Numbered from the stretch's first letter, positions 1 to 9,894 are shown. The stretch: DNA of 64,000 bases from Rhodanobacter fulvus Jip2 (GCF_000264315.1 NZ_AJXU01000021.1:61869-125868), one strand, 5' to 3'. Translations and numbers: made by a program. The notes: generated by a model from the sequence alone, not told the origin.

Positions 1-174
1 CACGATACGCTCAAAAAAGGGATCGTTTCCGGCCGTTTCCGCACAACGAAGGTTGACCTCCAGCGGTGGCAATGCACGCAATTCGGAGATCAGTTTCGTA
101 ACGCGGTTGAACACAGTGCGATTTCCATGGGTGGTTTTGGGTACGTCCGCCTGGCTCGGCGGCCTGACGCACAA
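1..174 (-). CDS. Partial unrecognised CDS running off the left edge
   Basis: On the minus strand a frame is open from just downstream of the heparinase-like gene to base 1. It shows a coding-like third-position GC bias and reads as a plausible soluble protein, with stretches such as NRVTKLISELRALPP and CAETAGNDPFFERIV. No ATG lies in frame. A TTG codon at 174-172 is the most likely start among the visible options, although the open frame extends further upstream, close to the stop of the neighbouring gene. The C-terminus is outside the window. I do not recognise the family. Its position at the end of the exopolysaccharide operon suggests a surface-polysaccharide role, but that is inference only. 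Confidence 0.35.
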   Translation of the reverse strand, partial: MCVRPPSQADVPKTTHGNRTVFNRVTKLISELRALPPLEVNLRCAETAGNDPFFERIV

Positions 175-202
175 GATGGCGACCCCCTGCTCGGCACATG
201 GT

Positions 203-3200
203 TCAAGGCTTGTAGCCCCGCGGATAGCCTTTCACCGGAAGTGAACTCACCGGTAGTCCGGTGTCGCCGCCCTCGGTAACGGTGCCGCTGGCATCCACAT
301 AAAAGTTGAGCACGCCCTGCGCGCTGCTTACGTAGGTGCCACCCGGGCTGATGCTTACGGTCTGCCCGGTGCCACCCGTGACGGTAATGTTGTAACCGGT
401 GGCCTTGGCCAGCTCGGTAACGACATGGTGTGCCGGTCCCGGCACGGTGTATGCCACCGTGCCGCTGATCGCAGTACCCGCCGCCCCGGTACTGTTGATC
501 ACCACGCTGTCGCCGTCACTGCCGGCAATCCATGCCCCAACGACGCTTCCCTGGGTGATCGTGACCGGGCTGATCGCCGCCACATCCGACGCCTGGCTCG
601 AAAGATCGAAAACCGTCATCCAGCGCTGGCTGACACTGGTGGTGGACGGGCGCACCTGCACCTGCCAGACCTTGGTGGTACTGCTGCTCGGATACAGCGG
701 CACCGTGGTGATGGTTGTGTTCGCGGGCAGCAACGTGGTCATGGCACCGGCATACTGTCCGTTGTAGCTCACGTCGAGTCGCTTCTGGCCCGCAGCGGCC
801 ACGCCCGCGACCGGATTGGCGGGAAAATGCCAGGCCATGTACTGGTCGTACGAGGCGCTACCCGACGTGGTGCGGTCATAAACCACGAAGCGGTTCGGTC
901 GCAGATAGACGATCTGTCGCGACCATGCCGCCACACCCGGGCCAGCGGAAAATTTGCGGTACATGTCCTCGAGATTGGTCGACTGCACGTAGACGTAATC
1001 GCCGCCGTCTTCGAATGCCGACACCTTCGTGCGAACGTTGTCGTCCTCGGTCGTGTAGGCGGCCTGGCCAAAACGATCGACTACCGTGCTGCCGCTCATG
1101 TTGCGCACGTAGAACACGTTGTACATCTGCCGATTGCCCAGGTACAGCGTGTTGTTGAACGAGCCGAACAGATCGCTGTACAACAGGTTTTCGTCGGCCG
1201 AACCATTCGGTTCGTGCGCCATCCAGCCAAAGGTGTTGACCAGCAACGGCACATTGCCGCGCACCAGGGCGAGGCTGCCCTGATCGAAGCCTTCCTCGCC
1301 CTGAGCCGGATTGTTGACGTAAGCGGCGGCCCGGAACGACATCCAGCTGGCGCCTGTCGTCCAGTTCGAGCGCGCGGCGACCGCACCCAAACCCTTCGCC
1401 AGGTAGGAGCGCGGCATGGTGCCTACCTCGACGGTGGGCGCCGAAGGATAGGACTGCAGGAACAGCAACCATGGCGCCGCCGGGTTGTAGCCGGAGGTCG
1501 CCGCACTGACCTCGTTGAGATACTGATGAAACACGCCGACGCGTGGCGAGCCCCAATAGTTCAGCGCGCCAAACAGCTGTTCGTACATGCCCACCGGGGT
1601 CGTCCCCACGGGAGGGTTCGCCGTGCCGCTGGCGTGGTTGGTATCGCGATCATCGAAATAGGCACGGGAAGGCCAGGTGAAGTGCATCGCGTAATCAGCG
1701 CTTTCCAGCGGGAAGCTGTACGGTGCCGCGGCGTGCACCAGATCCACGCCCGTCGCCGTTTTCACCTCACGCGCTGGCAGGCTCATGTTGAGGATGGCCA
1801 GCGGCGCGTAGTTGCCATAGCCCTCGGGCCAGCCGCCGCCGCTCAGGTGCAGCGCAAAATACGGCTGCACCCGCTGGCTGAACTGGTTGCCGTACCAATC
1901 TTCCCATTGCGCGGCGGCGCTGGAATTTTCGCCATAGGTTGCCAGCGCGATCGCCGCCTTCGCATGGAAGTAACCGGCAAAGTAATTGCTGTGCGGATGC
2001 ACGTACTCGAAATTCGCACAGGCCGACGGACTGGGGTCTTCCCATGCGGTCAACCATGCATTTGCGGCGGTATAGACCTGCGTCCGCTGGGATGAGTTCA
2101 GCAGCTCATACACCCAGTCGTAGCCGAGCCCGTAACCGACACCGAAGAAGCGGATGCCGTAGCCGTTGTCCGTGCAGGGATTCTGCCCCTGGCTGCCGCT
2201 GCCGGTGTACGGCGCGGACATCTTCATCAGGATATCCACCGCCTTGGCACCATAAGGTGCTGCCGCGGCGGGGTTGCTCGATTTCAGGACCTGGTAGCAC
2301 ATGCCCTCGGACAGCAGGGCCGGAAGATACGACTCTCCCTGATAACCCGAACCCAGGTTGGGGAGGTTCGGATAGCCGCTCTCACTTGGATAATTGACCG
2401 TGCCGCCAATGAAGGAATCGCAGGTGCTTTTCAGCAGTTGCCATTCCGCCGTATTGGCGGCGGCATGCGCGCGCATGTCACTCAGCGTTGCGCTGTCCAG
2501 AATAAGGCGCGGGTGGGCCGCCGTGATCGCGGGCGCAACAGCGGCAGCCCGAACCGGAAGGGCGACCATCGCGTTCGCATCCAGTACCCGGCTCGGACGC
2601 GATCCGACGCTGGCGATCGGACCGGATTTCATCGGGCTTGCCCCGATCGGGCTCGCTCCGAGCGAACCGGCTTCAGTGGACGCAGGCGTTGCGCCCGCAG
2701 GGGCCGAGGCTGACAGGAACACGCCAAAGCCGGGCGTCTGGGCCCGATAGCTGCCTGCGCGTGGTGACAACGGCGTATCGGATTTTTCTTGCGAAACCGA
2801 TGTGTCGGCGTTGGACGATGACGCCATCTCGGTGATGACCAACGGCGACGGCGACTCAGCAATGGAAGATGACGGGGACGGTGCCGACGAGGCCGACGCC
2901 AACCCGGCAGACGCGGAAGAAACGGGTGTGCTCACCGAAGAGACCGGCGAGCTTGACTGCGCCGCAGCCTCGGGTGCCTGAGATGGTGCCTGCAAAGCCA
3001 ATGACGATGGCGTTGGCTCGATGACCTGTGCCATCGCGAATGCACCCAGCAGACAGGCTATGCCGACCATGGCGAGACGCTTGTGCAAGCTGTAGCGCGC
3101 ACGTTTCGCGGGCACGCCAACGATGACATGATCGACCGTTGAACGATCATCACGCTTCAAATGTGGGTCATGGATGGGCACGTGGAGCTCTCCTGCATTG

Positions 3201-3286
3201 CCACGCCGGCTATCGCCGACCGACCAGTCTTCCATCAGGGACGCGAGCTTGATGCCCGCCTGAACCAAAGTTTGCAGCCAACGCAT
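203..3286 (-). CDS. Heparinase II/III-like polysaccharide lyase family protein
   Basis: Large protein of about 1027 residues. A basic N-terminal segment (about residues 1-70) precedes one hydrophobic stretch (MVGIACLLGAFAMAQV, about residues 73-88) that should anchor it in the inner membrane or act as a late signal peptide. A Ser/Ala/Pro-rich linker of about 150 residues follows. Next come an alpha-helical domain starting near AHPRLILDSATLSDMRAHA and a C-terminal beta-rich domain typical of heparinase II/III and alginate lyases. The likely substrate is the uronic-acid exopolysaccharide made by the same operon, so roles in polymer trimming or release are plausible but inferred. It follows the sugar transferase gene by about 40 bases. 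The start is uncertain: ATG at 3286 was chosen, GTG at 3307 and ATGs at 3235 and 3070 are possible, and none has a strong ribosome site. Confidence 0.75.
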   Translation of the reverse strand: MRWLQTLVQAGIKLASLMEDWSVGDSRRGNAGELHVPIHDPHLKRDDRSTVDHVIVGVPAKRARYSLHKRLAMVGIACLLGAFAMAQVIEPTPSSLALQAPSQAPEAAAQSSSPVSSVSTPVSSASAGLASASSAPSPSSSIAESPSPLVITEMASSSNADTSVSQEKSDTPLSPRAGSYRAQTPGFGVFLSASAPAGATPASTEAGSLGASPIGASPMKSGPIASVGSRPSRVLDANAMVALPVRAAAVAPAITAAHPRLILDSATLSDMRAHAAANTAEWQLLKSTCDSFIGGTVNYPSESGYPNLPNLGSGYQGESYLPALLSEGMCYQVLKSSNPAAAAPYGAKAVDILMKMSAPYTGSGSQGQNPCTDNGYGIRFFGVGYGLGYDWVYELLNSSQRTQVYTAANAWLTAWEDPSPSACANFEYVHPHSNYFAGYFHAKAAIALATYGENSSAAAQWEDWYGNQFSQRVQPYFALHLSGGGWPEGYGNYAPLAILNMSLPAREVKTATGVDLVHAAAPYSFPLESADYAMHFTWPSRAYFDDRDTNHASGTANPPVGTTPVGMYEQLFGALNYWGSPRVGVFHQYLNEVSAATSGYNPAAPWLLFLQSYPSAPTVEVGTMPRSYLAKGLGAVAARSNWTTGASWMSFRAAAYVNNPAQGEEGFDQGSLALVRGNVPLLVNTFGWMAHEPNGSADENLLYSDLFGSFNNTLYLGNRQMYNVFYVRNMSGSTVVDRFGQAAYTTEDDNVRTKVSAFEDGGDYVYVQSTNLEDMYRKFSAGPGVAAWSRQIVYLRPNRFVVYDRTTSGSASYDQYMAWHFPANPVAGVAAAGQKRLDVSYNGQYAGAMTTLLPANTTITTVPLYPSSSTTKVWQVQVRPSTTSVSQRWMTVFDLSSQASDVAAISPVTITQGSVVGAWIAGSDGDSVVINSTGAAGTAISGTVAYTVPGPAHHVVTELAKATGYNITVTGGTGQTVSISPGGTYVSSAQGVLNFYVDASGTVTEGGDTGLPVSSLPVKGYPRGYKP

Positions 3287-3323
3287 TTCCGCCGGCCCGG
3301 CCCCCACACTTCACGCCGAAGGC

Positions 3324-4721
3324 CTATCGGGCACCGCGACTGAACAACACGACCTCGATTGTCTGAATGAGTATCAGCAGATCGAATAACAGGTTGTGGT
3401 TTTTTACGTAGTACAAGTCGTATTTCAATTTTTCGGCGGCATCTTCATCCGATGCGCCGTAGGGGTAACGTAGTTGCGCCCAACCGGCCAAACCCGGTTT
3501 CAGGCAGTGGCGCAGGTTGTAATAGCGAATCTTGGTAGCCAGGTCGGCCACGAATTGCGGGCGTTCGGGGCGCGGACCGATAAAGCTCATTTCGCCCTTG
3601 AGCACGTTCCACAACTGCGGCAACTCGTCCAGCCGCACCTTGCGGATGAAGCGGCCGACCCGGGTCACCCGGTCGTCGTTCTTGCTGGCCCAGCGCGCCA
3701 CGCCATCGATTTCCGCATCGGTGCGCATGCTGCGGAACTTGGCCAGGCGAAAGCTCTTGCCGCGCACGCCAACGCGCTCCTGGAGGTAGAAAATGGGTTG
3801 TCCGGCACCCGACTCGATGCGGATCGCCAGCGCCACCAGCAACATGAAGGGCCAGGTCAGCAAGAGCACCAGTGTGGCGATACCCAGATCGAAACAGCGC
3901 TTGCTCAACTGACGCAGCGGCGTGACGTTGAAGCCGCCGGAAAACACCAGCCATGACGGGTCGGTGAGCGAAAGTTGCACGCGACCGGACTCGCGCTCGA
4001 AAAAGGTGGTGAGATCGGTAACCGCCACGCCATGCTGGCGGCATTCCAGCAACTCTTCCATCGGCAGGCCGCCACGACGGTCGTCGACGCCCACCACGAC
4101 TTCGTCGACCTGTTCGCGCTCCACCAGTTCAAACAGCGTGTCCGCCGTCAGCACCTGCTCGACAGGCACCACCAGCTGCTCGCCCGGGCGCGGCACGAAA
4201 CCGACCACGGTAAACCCGCGCCGGTCGGAACGCCGACGCATGCGGCTATGGATTTGCGAGGCACGCACGCCGGCGCCGAGAATCAGTACGCGCCGCTTGA
4301 ACGATTCCACTTCCACCAGGCGCAGGAACAACGCGCGCAATGCGGTCACCGCGATGAAACCGATCACCAACGCGATACCCAGCACCCCGCGTCCCACGTA
4401 CGCTTGCGGTACCACGTAATACGCCACGACCAGGCCCAGACCGCCCAGCACGAATCCCACGCCCTGACGCGCAAGCAGGCCGAACCAGGTCGCCCGCATA
4501 TGGGTTTGATATTGACCCAGCGCAGCCAGGCCAAGAAGCAGCATCACCGCGAAAACCAGCGAACGCTCCGGCATGTGGCGGGAGAATTCCTCCAGTTGAT
4601 CCGGATACCGGAAATAACGCAGATACGTGGCCACGTTCAAGGACGCGGCCAACAGCAATGCCTCGCCCAGGCCCAGCAAAAGGAGCCAGCGCATGGCCTG
4701 CTTATGCAAAAAACGAAACAT
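3324..4721 (-). CDS. Polyprenyl-phosphate sugar-1-phosphate transferase, XrtA/EPS type (TIGR03013-like)
   Basis: This is a 465-residue initiating glycosyltransferase that would load the first sugar phosphate onto undecaprenyl phosphate at the inner membrane. Residues 1-130 contain the membrane helices. A Rossmann-like domain follows (RRVLILGAGVRA near 142), then another helix (TLVLLLTWPFMLLVALAI) and the catalytic bacterial sugar transferase domain, with the signatures FRLAKFRSMRTDAE, KVRLDELPQLWNVLKGEMS and GPRPERP. The C-terminal end (YVKNHNLLFDLLILIQTIEV then RGAR) is characteristic of the sugar transferases linked to exosortase A/PEP-CTERM exopolysaccharide loci. ATG at 4721 is preceded by AGGGGATAGGG. 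The 178 bases upstream separate it from the phosphopantetheinyl transferase gene and may hold its own promoter. Confidence 0.9.
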   Translation of the reverse strand: MFRFLHKQAMRWLLLLGLGEALLLAASLNVATYLRYFRYPDQLEEFSRHMPERSLVFAVMLLLGLAALGQYQTHMRATWFGLLARQGVGFVLGGLGLVVAYYVVPQAYVGRGVLGIALVIGFIAVTALRALFLRLVEVESFKRRVLILGAGVRASQIHSRMRRRSDRRGFTVVGFVPRPGEQLVVPVEQVLTADTLFELVEREQVDEVVVGVDDRRGGLPMEELLECRQHGVAVTDLTTFFERESGRVQLSLTDPSWLVFSGGFNVTPLRQLSKRCFDLGIATLVLLLTWPFMLLVALAIRIESGAGQPIFYLQERVGVRGKSFRLAKFRSMRTDAEIDGVARWASKNDDRVTRVGRFIRKVRLDELPQLWNVLKGEMSFIGPRPERPQFVADLATKIRYYNLRHCLKPGLAGWAQLRYPYGASDEDAAEKLKYDLYYVKNHNLLFDLLILIQTIEVVLFSRGAR

Positions 4722-4899
4722 CCCTATCCCCTGCCCGATTCAGCGATGGCATTACGCGAGCCAACAGGCGAGAGTATCGCCCGTTTCAGTCGAGTTTCCA
4801 CGCGCCGGTAAGTCTATGCCTTTCGATTATGTCGTGCGGATCCGGCGGAAAAAATCGCCACCGCACGTCCTGTCCAGCTTCGGACGCTGACCAGGATTT

Positions 4900-5682
4900 T
4901 CATTCGCCGGCGCTACCGTCCCCGGCCATTGGCCGATCAAGTATATGCAAATACCGCTTGCCCGACCCGACCGGCACAGCCAGCGCCCCCACCACCGCTG
5001 TGGGTAGCGGCAGTTCATGCACGCTGCATGGCGGGCACGCGAGCTCCGGTGGTGGAGCCACGCAAGCGCCAGGCAAGGCTTCGAACGTTGCTGGCGGCGG
5101 CCCGCTCAAGCCGGTGCCAAAGGCCTTCAGCAAGGCCTCCTTGCGCGTCCACAAGCGGAGCATGGCGTGCTCGCGCGCCGCTGCCGGGAGAGCACGCATG
5201 TCGATTGCCTCGCGCGGCGTGCAGACCGTGGACACGAGATCGTTCAAGGCACGCAACGGCGGTGAACGCTCGATGTCCACGCCCACTACGGCGGTGCAGC
5301 CCACGGCCACCGCCACCCAGCTTCCGCTGTGGCTGAGGCTGGTCGCCCAAGGCGTACCGGGCAATTGCGGCTGGCCGGTAGAGGTGCTGGTAATCCGGAC
5401 CGCCGCCGCTTCACACCCGAGGCACCAACCCAGCACCGAACGCCACATGGCATGCGCCAGGACATAGGCCACACGGTCATGCGCGAACCGGAAGCGCGCC
5501 GCGCGCTGGCACTCGCCGCTATCCAGCAGGTGTTCCGCGGCAACGACCTGGTCGAGCCACGCCGCGGTGTCGAATACCAGCACTGCCACATCGTCCGCGG
5601 TGGGCGGGCTGAAACCCGCCCGTAAAAAGGCGTGCGCGGCAAGCCGTGGAAACGCCTCGCAGACCCGATCCGCCGCGCTCAC
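4900..5682 (-). CDS. 4'-phosphopantetheinyl transferase (Sfp type)
   Basis: About 260 residues. Transfers phosphopantetheine from CoA to the serine of a carrier protein. The family motifs are visible: GVDIERSPPLRA (Mg-binding Asp and Glu) and LWTRKEALLKAFGTGL (the W-x-x-KEA-x-x-K motif). I chose GTG at 5682 because it follows the tviC stop by 25 bases and is preceded by GGCGAGG; the open frame extends further upstream but overlaps tviC. Its place between tviC and the initiating sugar transferase is unusual for a general AcpS/Sfp enzyme. Exosortase-A-linked polysaccharide loci commonly carry a dedicated acyl carrier protein and acyl ligase, so it probably serves such a carrier encoded outside the window. 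Confidence 0.87.
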   Translation of the reverse strand: MSAADRVCEAFPRLAAHAFLRAGFSPPTADDVAVLVFDTAAWLDQVVAAEHLLDSGECQRAARFRFAHDRVAYVLAHAMWRSVLGWCLGCEAAAVRITSTSTGQPQLPGTPWATSLSHSGSWVAVAVGCTAVVGVDIERSPPLRALNDLVSTVCTPREAIDMRALPAAAREHAMLRLWTRKEALLKAFGTGLSGPPPATFEALPGACVAPPPELACPPCSVHELPLPTAVVGALAVPVGSGKRYLHILDRPMAGDGSAGE

Positions 5683-5707
5683 AGTGACGGCGGCCTCGCC
5701 GGCAGAC

Positions 5708-6769
5708 TCAGGCCTGGACACCTTCCCGGCTCGTGATGAAGTCCACATACCATGGCATCGCCTCGCCCAATCCCAACTGCAGGGTGTGCGTGGGCGCGTA
5801 GCCCAGGCGCGCGTGCGCACGGCCGATATCGGCCAGCGAGTGGCGCACGTCGCCGGCGCGGAAATCACGATAGACGGGCTGCTTGCCGTAGTTGACGCCC
5901 TGGCCGGCCAACTGCGTTGCCAGGCTTTCGAAAAGCTCGTTGAGGGTGGCGCGCTGGCCGACGGCAACGTTGAACACCGGCTCGCAATCGGGGTCGGCAA
6001 CCAGCGCCGCCAGCAGGTTGGCCTGCACCGCGTTGGCGACGTAGCAGAAATCGCGAGTGGTTTCGCCATCGCCGTTGATGAACACGTCGTCGCCGCGGAT
6101 CATTGCCGCCAGCCACTGCGGAATCACCGCCGCGTAAGCGCCGTCGGGATCCTGGCGGCGGCCAAACACGTTGAAATAGCGCAACCCGATGGCCTTGAAG
6201 TCGTAACAGCGGGCAAAGACCTCGGCATAGAGCTCGTTGAACAGCTTGGTGGCGGCATACGGCGACAGCGGGCGGCCGATCCGGTCCTCCACCTTGGGCA
6301 TCGTTGGCTCGTCACCGTAAGTCGAGCTGGACGCCGCGTACGTGAAGCTGGCCACGCCCGCGTCGCGCGCCGCCACCAGCATGTTGAGGAAACCGGTGAC
6401 ATTGGCCGAATGAGTGTCCACCGGATCTTCGATCGAACGGGGTACCGAACCCAGCGCCGCCTGATGCAGCACGTGGCGCACGCCCGCGCAGGCCGCCTGG
6501 CAATCTTCCGGTCGACGGATATCGCCCTTGATGAAGCGGAACCGCGACCAGGCTTCTTCGCCCACCAACTGCCGCACCTCATCCAGATTGCGCTGATGGC
6601 CGGTGGCGAAGTTGTCCAGCCCGACCACGCGCTGGCCCAGCCGCAACAGTGTCTCGACCAGGTTCGAACCGATGAACCCCGCCGCGCCGGTGACCAGCCA
6701 GGGGGCGGTTTCGGCGCGCACCCGTGCCTGCAGTGTGGCCGGCAGCCCGGCTTCGATCGTGGTCATCAC
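5708..6769 (-). CDS. tviC: UDP-N-acetylglucosamine/uronate C4-epimerase, TviC/WbpP family
   Basis: A 353-residue extended SDR. The N-terminal NAD-binding motif is [19 protein letters not shown]. The family-specific segment [18 protein letters not shown] and the active-site YAATK (near residue 170) are both intact. TviC interconverts UDP-GlcNAc(A) and UDP-GalNAc(A). With TviB next door, this gives UDP-GalNAcA, the precursor of Vi-type and other uronic acid polysaccharides. The start is GTG at 6769, or ATG at 6766. Either overlaps the tviB stop, so the two genes are translationally coupled. Confidence 0.92.
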   Translation of the reverse strand: MMTTIEAGLPATLQARVRAETAPWLVTGAAGFIGSNLVETLLRLGQRVVGLDNFATGHQRNLDEVRQLVGEEAWSRFRFIKGDIRRPEDCQAACAGVRHVLHQAALGSVPRSIEDPVDTHSANVTGFLNMLVAARDAGVASFTYAASSSTYGDEPTMPKVEDRIGRPLSPYAATKLFNELYAEVFARCYDFKAIGLRYFNVFGRRQDPDGAYAAVIPQWLAAMIRGDDVFINGDGETTRDFCYVANAVQANLLAALVADPDCEPVFNVAVGQRATLNELFESLATQLAGQGVNYGKQPVYRDFRAGDVRHSLADIGRAHARLGYAPTHTLQLGLGEAMPWYVDFITSREGVQA

Positions 6770-8043
6770 AGTCTCCCGTCCACGGCTTCGCGTGGCAGTA
6801 CGTATTTGACGTCATAAAGCACCATGTCGGGCTTGCCGAACGCACGGATGCCCGTTTCGCCCAGCGCCACAAACTGCTTGTGGCCTACCGTCACGACAAC
6901 GGCATCGTAGGTGCCATGCTGCGGCTCGGACACTGGCCGGATACCGTATTCGTGCTCCGCCTCGTCGGCGCTGACCCAGGGGTCGTGCACATCCACCTCG
7001 GCGTTGTAGCCGCGCAATGCATGCACGATGTCGACGACGCGCGTATTGCGCAGGTCCGGACAGTTTTCCTTGAACGCCAAGCCCAGCAACAGGATCCGCG
7101 CGCCCACCGGATTGATCCCCTTGCACACCATCAGCCGGATCACTTCGTTGGCGATGTACGGACCCATGCTGTCATTGGTGCGGCGGCCGGCCAGGATCAC
7201 GTCGGGGTGGTGGCCCACCTCCTGCGCCTTGTGGGTGAGGTAGTACGGATCCACGCTGATGCAATGCCCGCCGACCAGGCCCGGCCGGAACGGCAGGAAA
7301 TTCCACTTGGTGCCGGCTGCCTGCAGCACTTCCAGCGTGTCGATGCCCAGCTTGTTGAACAGGATCGCCAGATCGTTCACCAGTGCGATGTTGAGATCGC
7401 GCTGGGTGTTTTCGATCACCTTGGCCGCCTCGGCCACCTTGATGCAGCTGGCCTTGTGCGTGCCGGCGGTGATGATCGAGCCGTAAAGGTGATCGACGAA
7501 ATCAGCCACCTCCGGCGTCGAACCGGACGTCACCTTGAGGATGCTGGTTACCCGATGCAGCTTGTCGCCGGGATTGATCCGCTCCGGGCTGTAGCCGGCG
7601 AAGAAATCCTGATTGAAGACCAGGCCGGAGCCCTTGGCCAGGATCGGCACGCACACTTCCTCGGTGCAGCCCGGATACACGGTGGATTCGTACACCACGA
7701 CATCGCCACGCTTCAGTACCTTGCCCAGCGTTTCGCTGGCCTTGATCAACGGCGTGAGGTCGGGGCGTTTGGCCGAATCGATCGGCGTGGGCACGGTGAC
7801 GATATAGACGTTGCAGTCGCGCAGGTCGTCCAGCTGCGAGCTGAAGCGCAAATGCGTCGCCGCAGCCAGCTCCTCGGCATCGACCTCCAGCGTGGCATCA
7901 CGGCCGGCGCGCAGCGCCTCCACACGCGCTGCATTGATATCGAAACCCATCGTCCTGTAGTGCTTGCCAAACTCGACAGCCAACGGCAAACCGACGTAAC
8001 CGAGCCCGACAATGGCGATCCTGGCTTCTTCAAGATTCCGCAT
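6766..8043 (-). CDS. tviB: UDP-N-acetylglucosamine 6-dehydrogenase, TviB family
   Basis: A 425-residue nucleotide-sugar dehydrogenase that oxidises UDP-HexNAc to the uronate with two NAD+. It has the N-terminal Rossmann motif [19 protein letters not shown], the central [19 protein letters not shown], and the catalytic cysteine in [20 protein letters not shown] (about residue 260). The C-terminal UDP-binding domain ends in [16 protein letters not shown]. Residue-level similarity to TviB of the Vi capsule locus is very strong. ATG at 8043 is preceded by GGGAAG; longer upstream starts are possible but lack support. It is the first gene of the visible polysaccharide operon, so the promoter should lie in 8044-8423. 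Confidence 0.94.
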   Translation of the reverse strand: MRNLEEARIAIVGLGYVGLPLAVEFGKHYRTMGFDINAARVEALRAGRDATLEVDAEELAAATHLRFSSQLDDLRDCNVYIVTVPTPIDSAKRPDLTPLIKASETLGKVLKRGDVVVYESTVYPGCTEEVCVPILAKGSGLVFNQDFFAGYSPERINPGDKLHRVTSILKVTSGSTPEVADFVDHLYGSIITAGTHKASCIKVAEAAKVIENTQRDLNIALVNDLAILFNKLGIDTLEVLQAAGTKWNFLPFRPGLVGGHCISVDPYYLTHKAQEVGHHPDVILAGRRTNDSMGPYIANEVIRLMVCKGINPVGARILLLGLAFKENCPDLRNTRVVDIVHALRGYNAEVDVHDPWVSADEAEHEYGIRPVSEPQHGTYDAVVVTVGHKQFVALGETGIRAFGKPDMVLYDVKYVLPREAVDGRL

Positions 8044-8423
8044 GCATAACTTCCCGTTCTGATGTCCATCGGAAAAGACGCCACGCCCGCCAGCAGCACC
8101 GCGGGCATTGCGGGTCAACGCAACATGATAGCGCGCTGTCTACCGAGTCTCACTTTCGGACTTTCCCTGTTCACCTGCCCTGAATGCGCCGTCGGCAACC
8201 GCGACATTTCCTGGCGGCCAAGGCCAATTCGCCGCACCCCGACGGCGTGATGAAATCGTGGTGGCGGCCCCCGGCGTGGCATAATGGGCCGTCACGGTTG
8301 CGCGGCTGCGCAGCACTCGTCAGGCACCGCGGCCATGCCCGCCCTCCCCACGCGAGTTTGTCATCCGGCCTCGGCCGGACGCCACCGTATGGCACTCCTG
8401 TTCATCGACCGACGGTAAAGATC
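8044..8423. other. Divergent intergenic region between tviB and fpr
   Basis: This 380-base stretch has no convincing gene. It should hold the promoter of the minus-strand polysaccharide operon and that of fpr. On the plus strand the only sequence resembling a -10 box is CATAAT at 8280-8285, and it has no good -35 partner. Short open frames here lack ribosome sites and family features. Confidence 0.5.
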
Positions 8424-9200
8424 ATGGTGGCAATGGCGACCGAGCACGTGATTGACGTGCACCACTGGAACGACACGCTTTTCAGTTTCCGCACCACGCG
8501 CGACCCGGGCTTCCGTTTCGACAGCGGCCATTTCGTGATGATGGGGCTGGAAGTGGATGGCCGCCCGTTGCTGCGCGCGTATTCGATCGCCAGCGCCAGC
8601 TATGAGGAGCACCTGGAGTTCTTCAGCATCAAGGTGCCGAACGGCCCGCTCACCTCGCGCCTGCAGCACCTGCAGCCGGGCGACCCGGTGATCGTCAGCC
8701 GCAAACCCACCGGCACGCTGGTGCTCAACGATCTCAAGCCGGGCAAGCATCTTTATCTGCTGGGCACGGGTACCGGCCTGGCGCCCTTCCTCAGCCTCGT
8801 CCGCGACCCCGAAACCTACGAGCGCTTCGACCGGATCGTGCTGGCGCACGGCGTGCGCACGGTCAGTGACCTCGCCTATGCCGATTACCTCGAACGCGAG
8901 CTGCCGCAGCACGAATACCTGGGCGAACTCATCCGCGAAAAGCTGATCTATTACCCCACGGTGACTCGCGAAGCCTTCGCCAACCGCGGCCGCATTACCG
9001 ATGCGATCGCCGATGGCGTGATGAGCCGCGTCACCGGCCTGCCCCCGCTCAACCCTGACACCGACCGGGTGATGCTGTGCGGCAGTCCGGCGATGCTGGA
9101 TGACCTTGCCACCCTGCTGGACGGTCGTGGCTTCCAGGCATCGCCGCGCACGCGCGAACCGGGCGATTACGTGATCGAGCGTGCGTTCGTCGAGAAATAA
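8424..9200 (+). CDS. fpr: Ferredoxin--NADP+ reductase
   Basis: A 258-residue cytosolic flavoprotein, the usual length for bacterial Fpr. It moves electrons between NADPH and ferredoxin or flavodoxin through FAD and is typically tied to oxidative-stress defence and Fe-S supply. The FAD motif LLRAYSIASASYEEHLEFF (RxYS), the NADP-binding GTGTGLAPFLSLVRD and the late MLCGSPAMLDDL are all present. It ends in VIERAFVEK, the expected C-terminus of this subclass. ATG at 8424 was chosen because family similarity begins there (MVAMATEHVIDVHHWND); ATG at 8433 is the alternative. It is convergent with the kinase-like gene at 9241. Confidence 0.95.
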   Translation: MVAMATEHVIDVHHWNDTLFSFRTTRDPGFRFDSGHFVMMGLEVDGRPLLRAYSIASASYEEHLEFFSIKVPNGPLTSRLQHLQPGDPVIVSRKPTGTLVLNDLKPGKHLYLLGTGTGLAPFLSLVRDPETYERFDRIVLAHGVRTVSDLAYADYLERELPQHEYLGELIREKLIYYPTVTREAFANRGRITDAIADGVMSRVTGLPPLNPDTDRVMLCGSPAMLDDLATLLDGRGFQASPRTREPGDYVIERAFVEK

Positions 9201-9240
9201 GCTGCTGCCGGCAAGCGAGGATCGGCGAAGGGCGGACGGC

Positions 9241-9894
9241 TCAATCGCGTACGCGGCCCTTCCCTTCGTTGTCCCAATAGCCGAAAAGACGCCGCGCAAT
9301 CAACTTGTACAAGCGCTTTCCCGTGGCGCGCCATAACCGCGAATGCAGCGCGGGGGTGTCCAGGATGGCGCGCTGGCGAGCGCTCAGCGCCTGCGGGCAA
9401 TAGGTCCGCTTGTGCTTGAGCAGGTGGCGCAGGTCTTCCCGCGCCAGGACGCGATAAAACGCGCCGCGGCGACCACGCGTCCAGGCGATCTGGAAATCCA
9501 CCAGCGCCGGGCTGCCGTCCTCGTCCATCAGCCAGTTCGGCTCCTTCGCCGAATCGTTGTGCACGACGCCACGGCGGTGCAATTGCGACAGCAACAACAG
9601 CGCCTGGCGGTAATAATCGCGATCTGACGGCCGTGCCTGCTGCATCGGCGCGCCGGGAATGTAGCTGCGCAACAACTCCGCGCCGTCCCAGCCGAGCAAT
9701 CGCGGCACACCGGCCACATCGGCAAGCCGCATCAGCGCCCGCGCCTCCCGCGCCGCCGCGCGGCGCGCCAGCGGTCGTGCCCACCAGCGGGCGGCCCGAA
9801 TGTCGCGCCGGATCACCGGCACGCCTTCGTGCACCGCAATCTCGATACGACCCAGTTCATCGGCCTTGAGTACAGTGGGCTCGGGAATGTTCAA
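9241..9894 (-). CDS. RIO/lipopolysaccharide-kinase-like small kinase-fold protein
   Basis: About 217 residues. A kinase-like fold is indicated by a catalytic-loop motif GVVHNDSAKEPNWL (H-N-D with a downstream Asn) followed by a metal-binding-like LVDFQIAW. An N-terminal Arg/Ala-rich stretch (ARPLARRAAAREARALMRL) may carry the ATP-contact residues. Similar small proteins occur in Xanthomonadales as putative RIO-like or serine/threonine kinases; the substrate is unknown. The basic C-terminus (KRLYKLIARRLFGYW) could bind membranes or lipopolysaccharide. The start is unclear: TTG at 9894 fits where similarity begins. Longer starts run into the divergent DUF456 gene at 10001. Confidence 0.62.
   Translation of the reverse strand: MNIPEPTVLKADELGRIEIAVHEGVPVIRRDIRAARWWARPLARRAAAREARALMRLADVAGVPRLLGWDGAELLRSYIPGAPMQQARPSDRDYYRQALLLLSQLHRRGVVHNDSAKEPNWLMDEDGSPALVDFQIAWTRGRRGAFYRVLAREDLRHLLKHKRTYCPQALSARQRAILDTPALHSRLWRATGKRLYKLIARRLFGYWDNEGKGRVRD

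Noticed and set aside
425..2095. A 556-residue plus-strand open frame opposite the heparinase-like gene
   Set aside because: Arg/His/Ala-rich composition typical of antisense frames in GC-rich genes; the minus-strand product is a recognisable protein.
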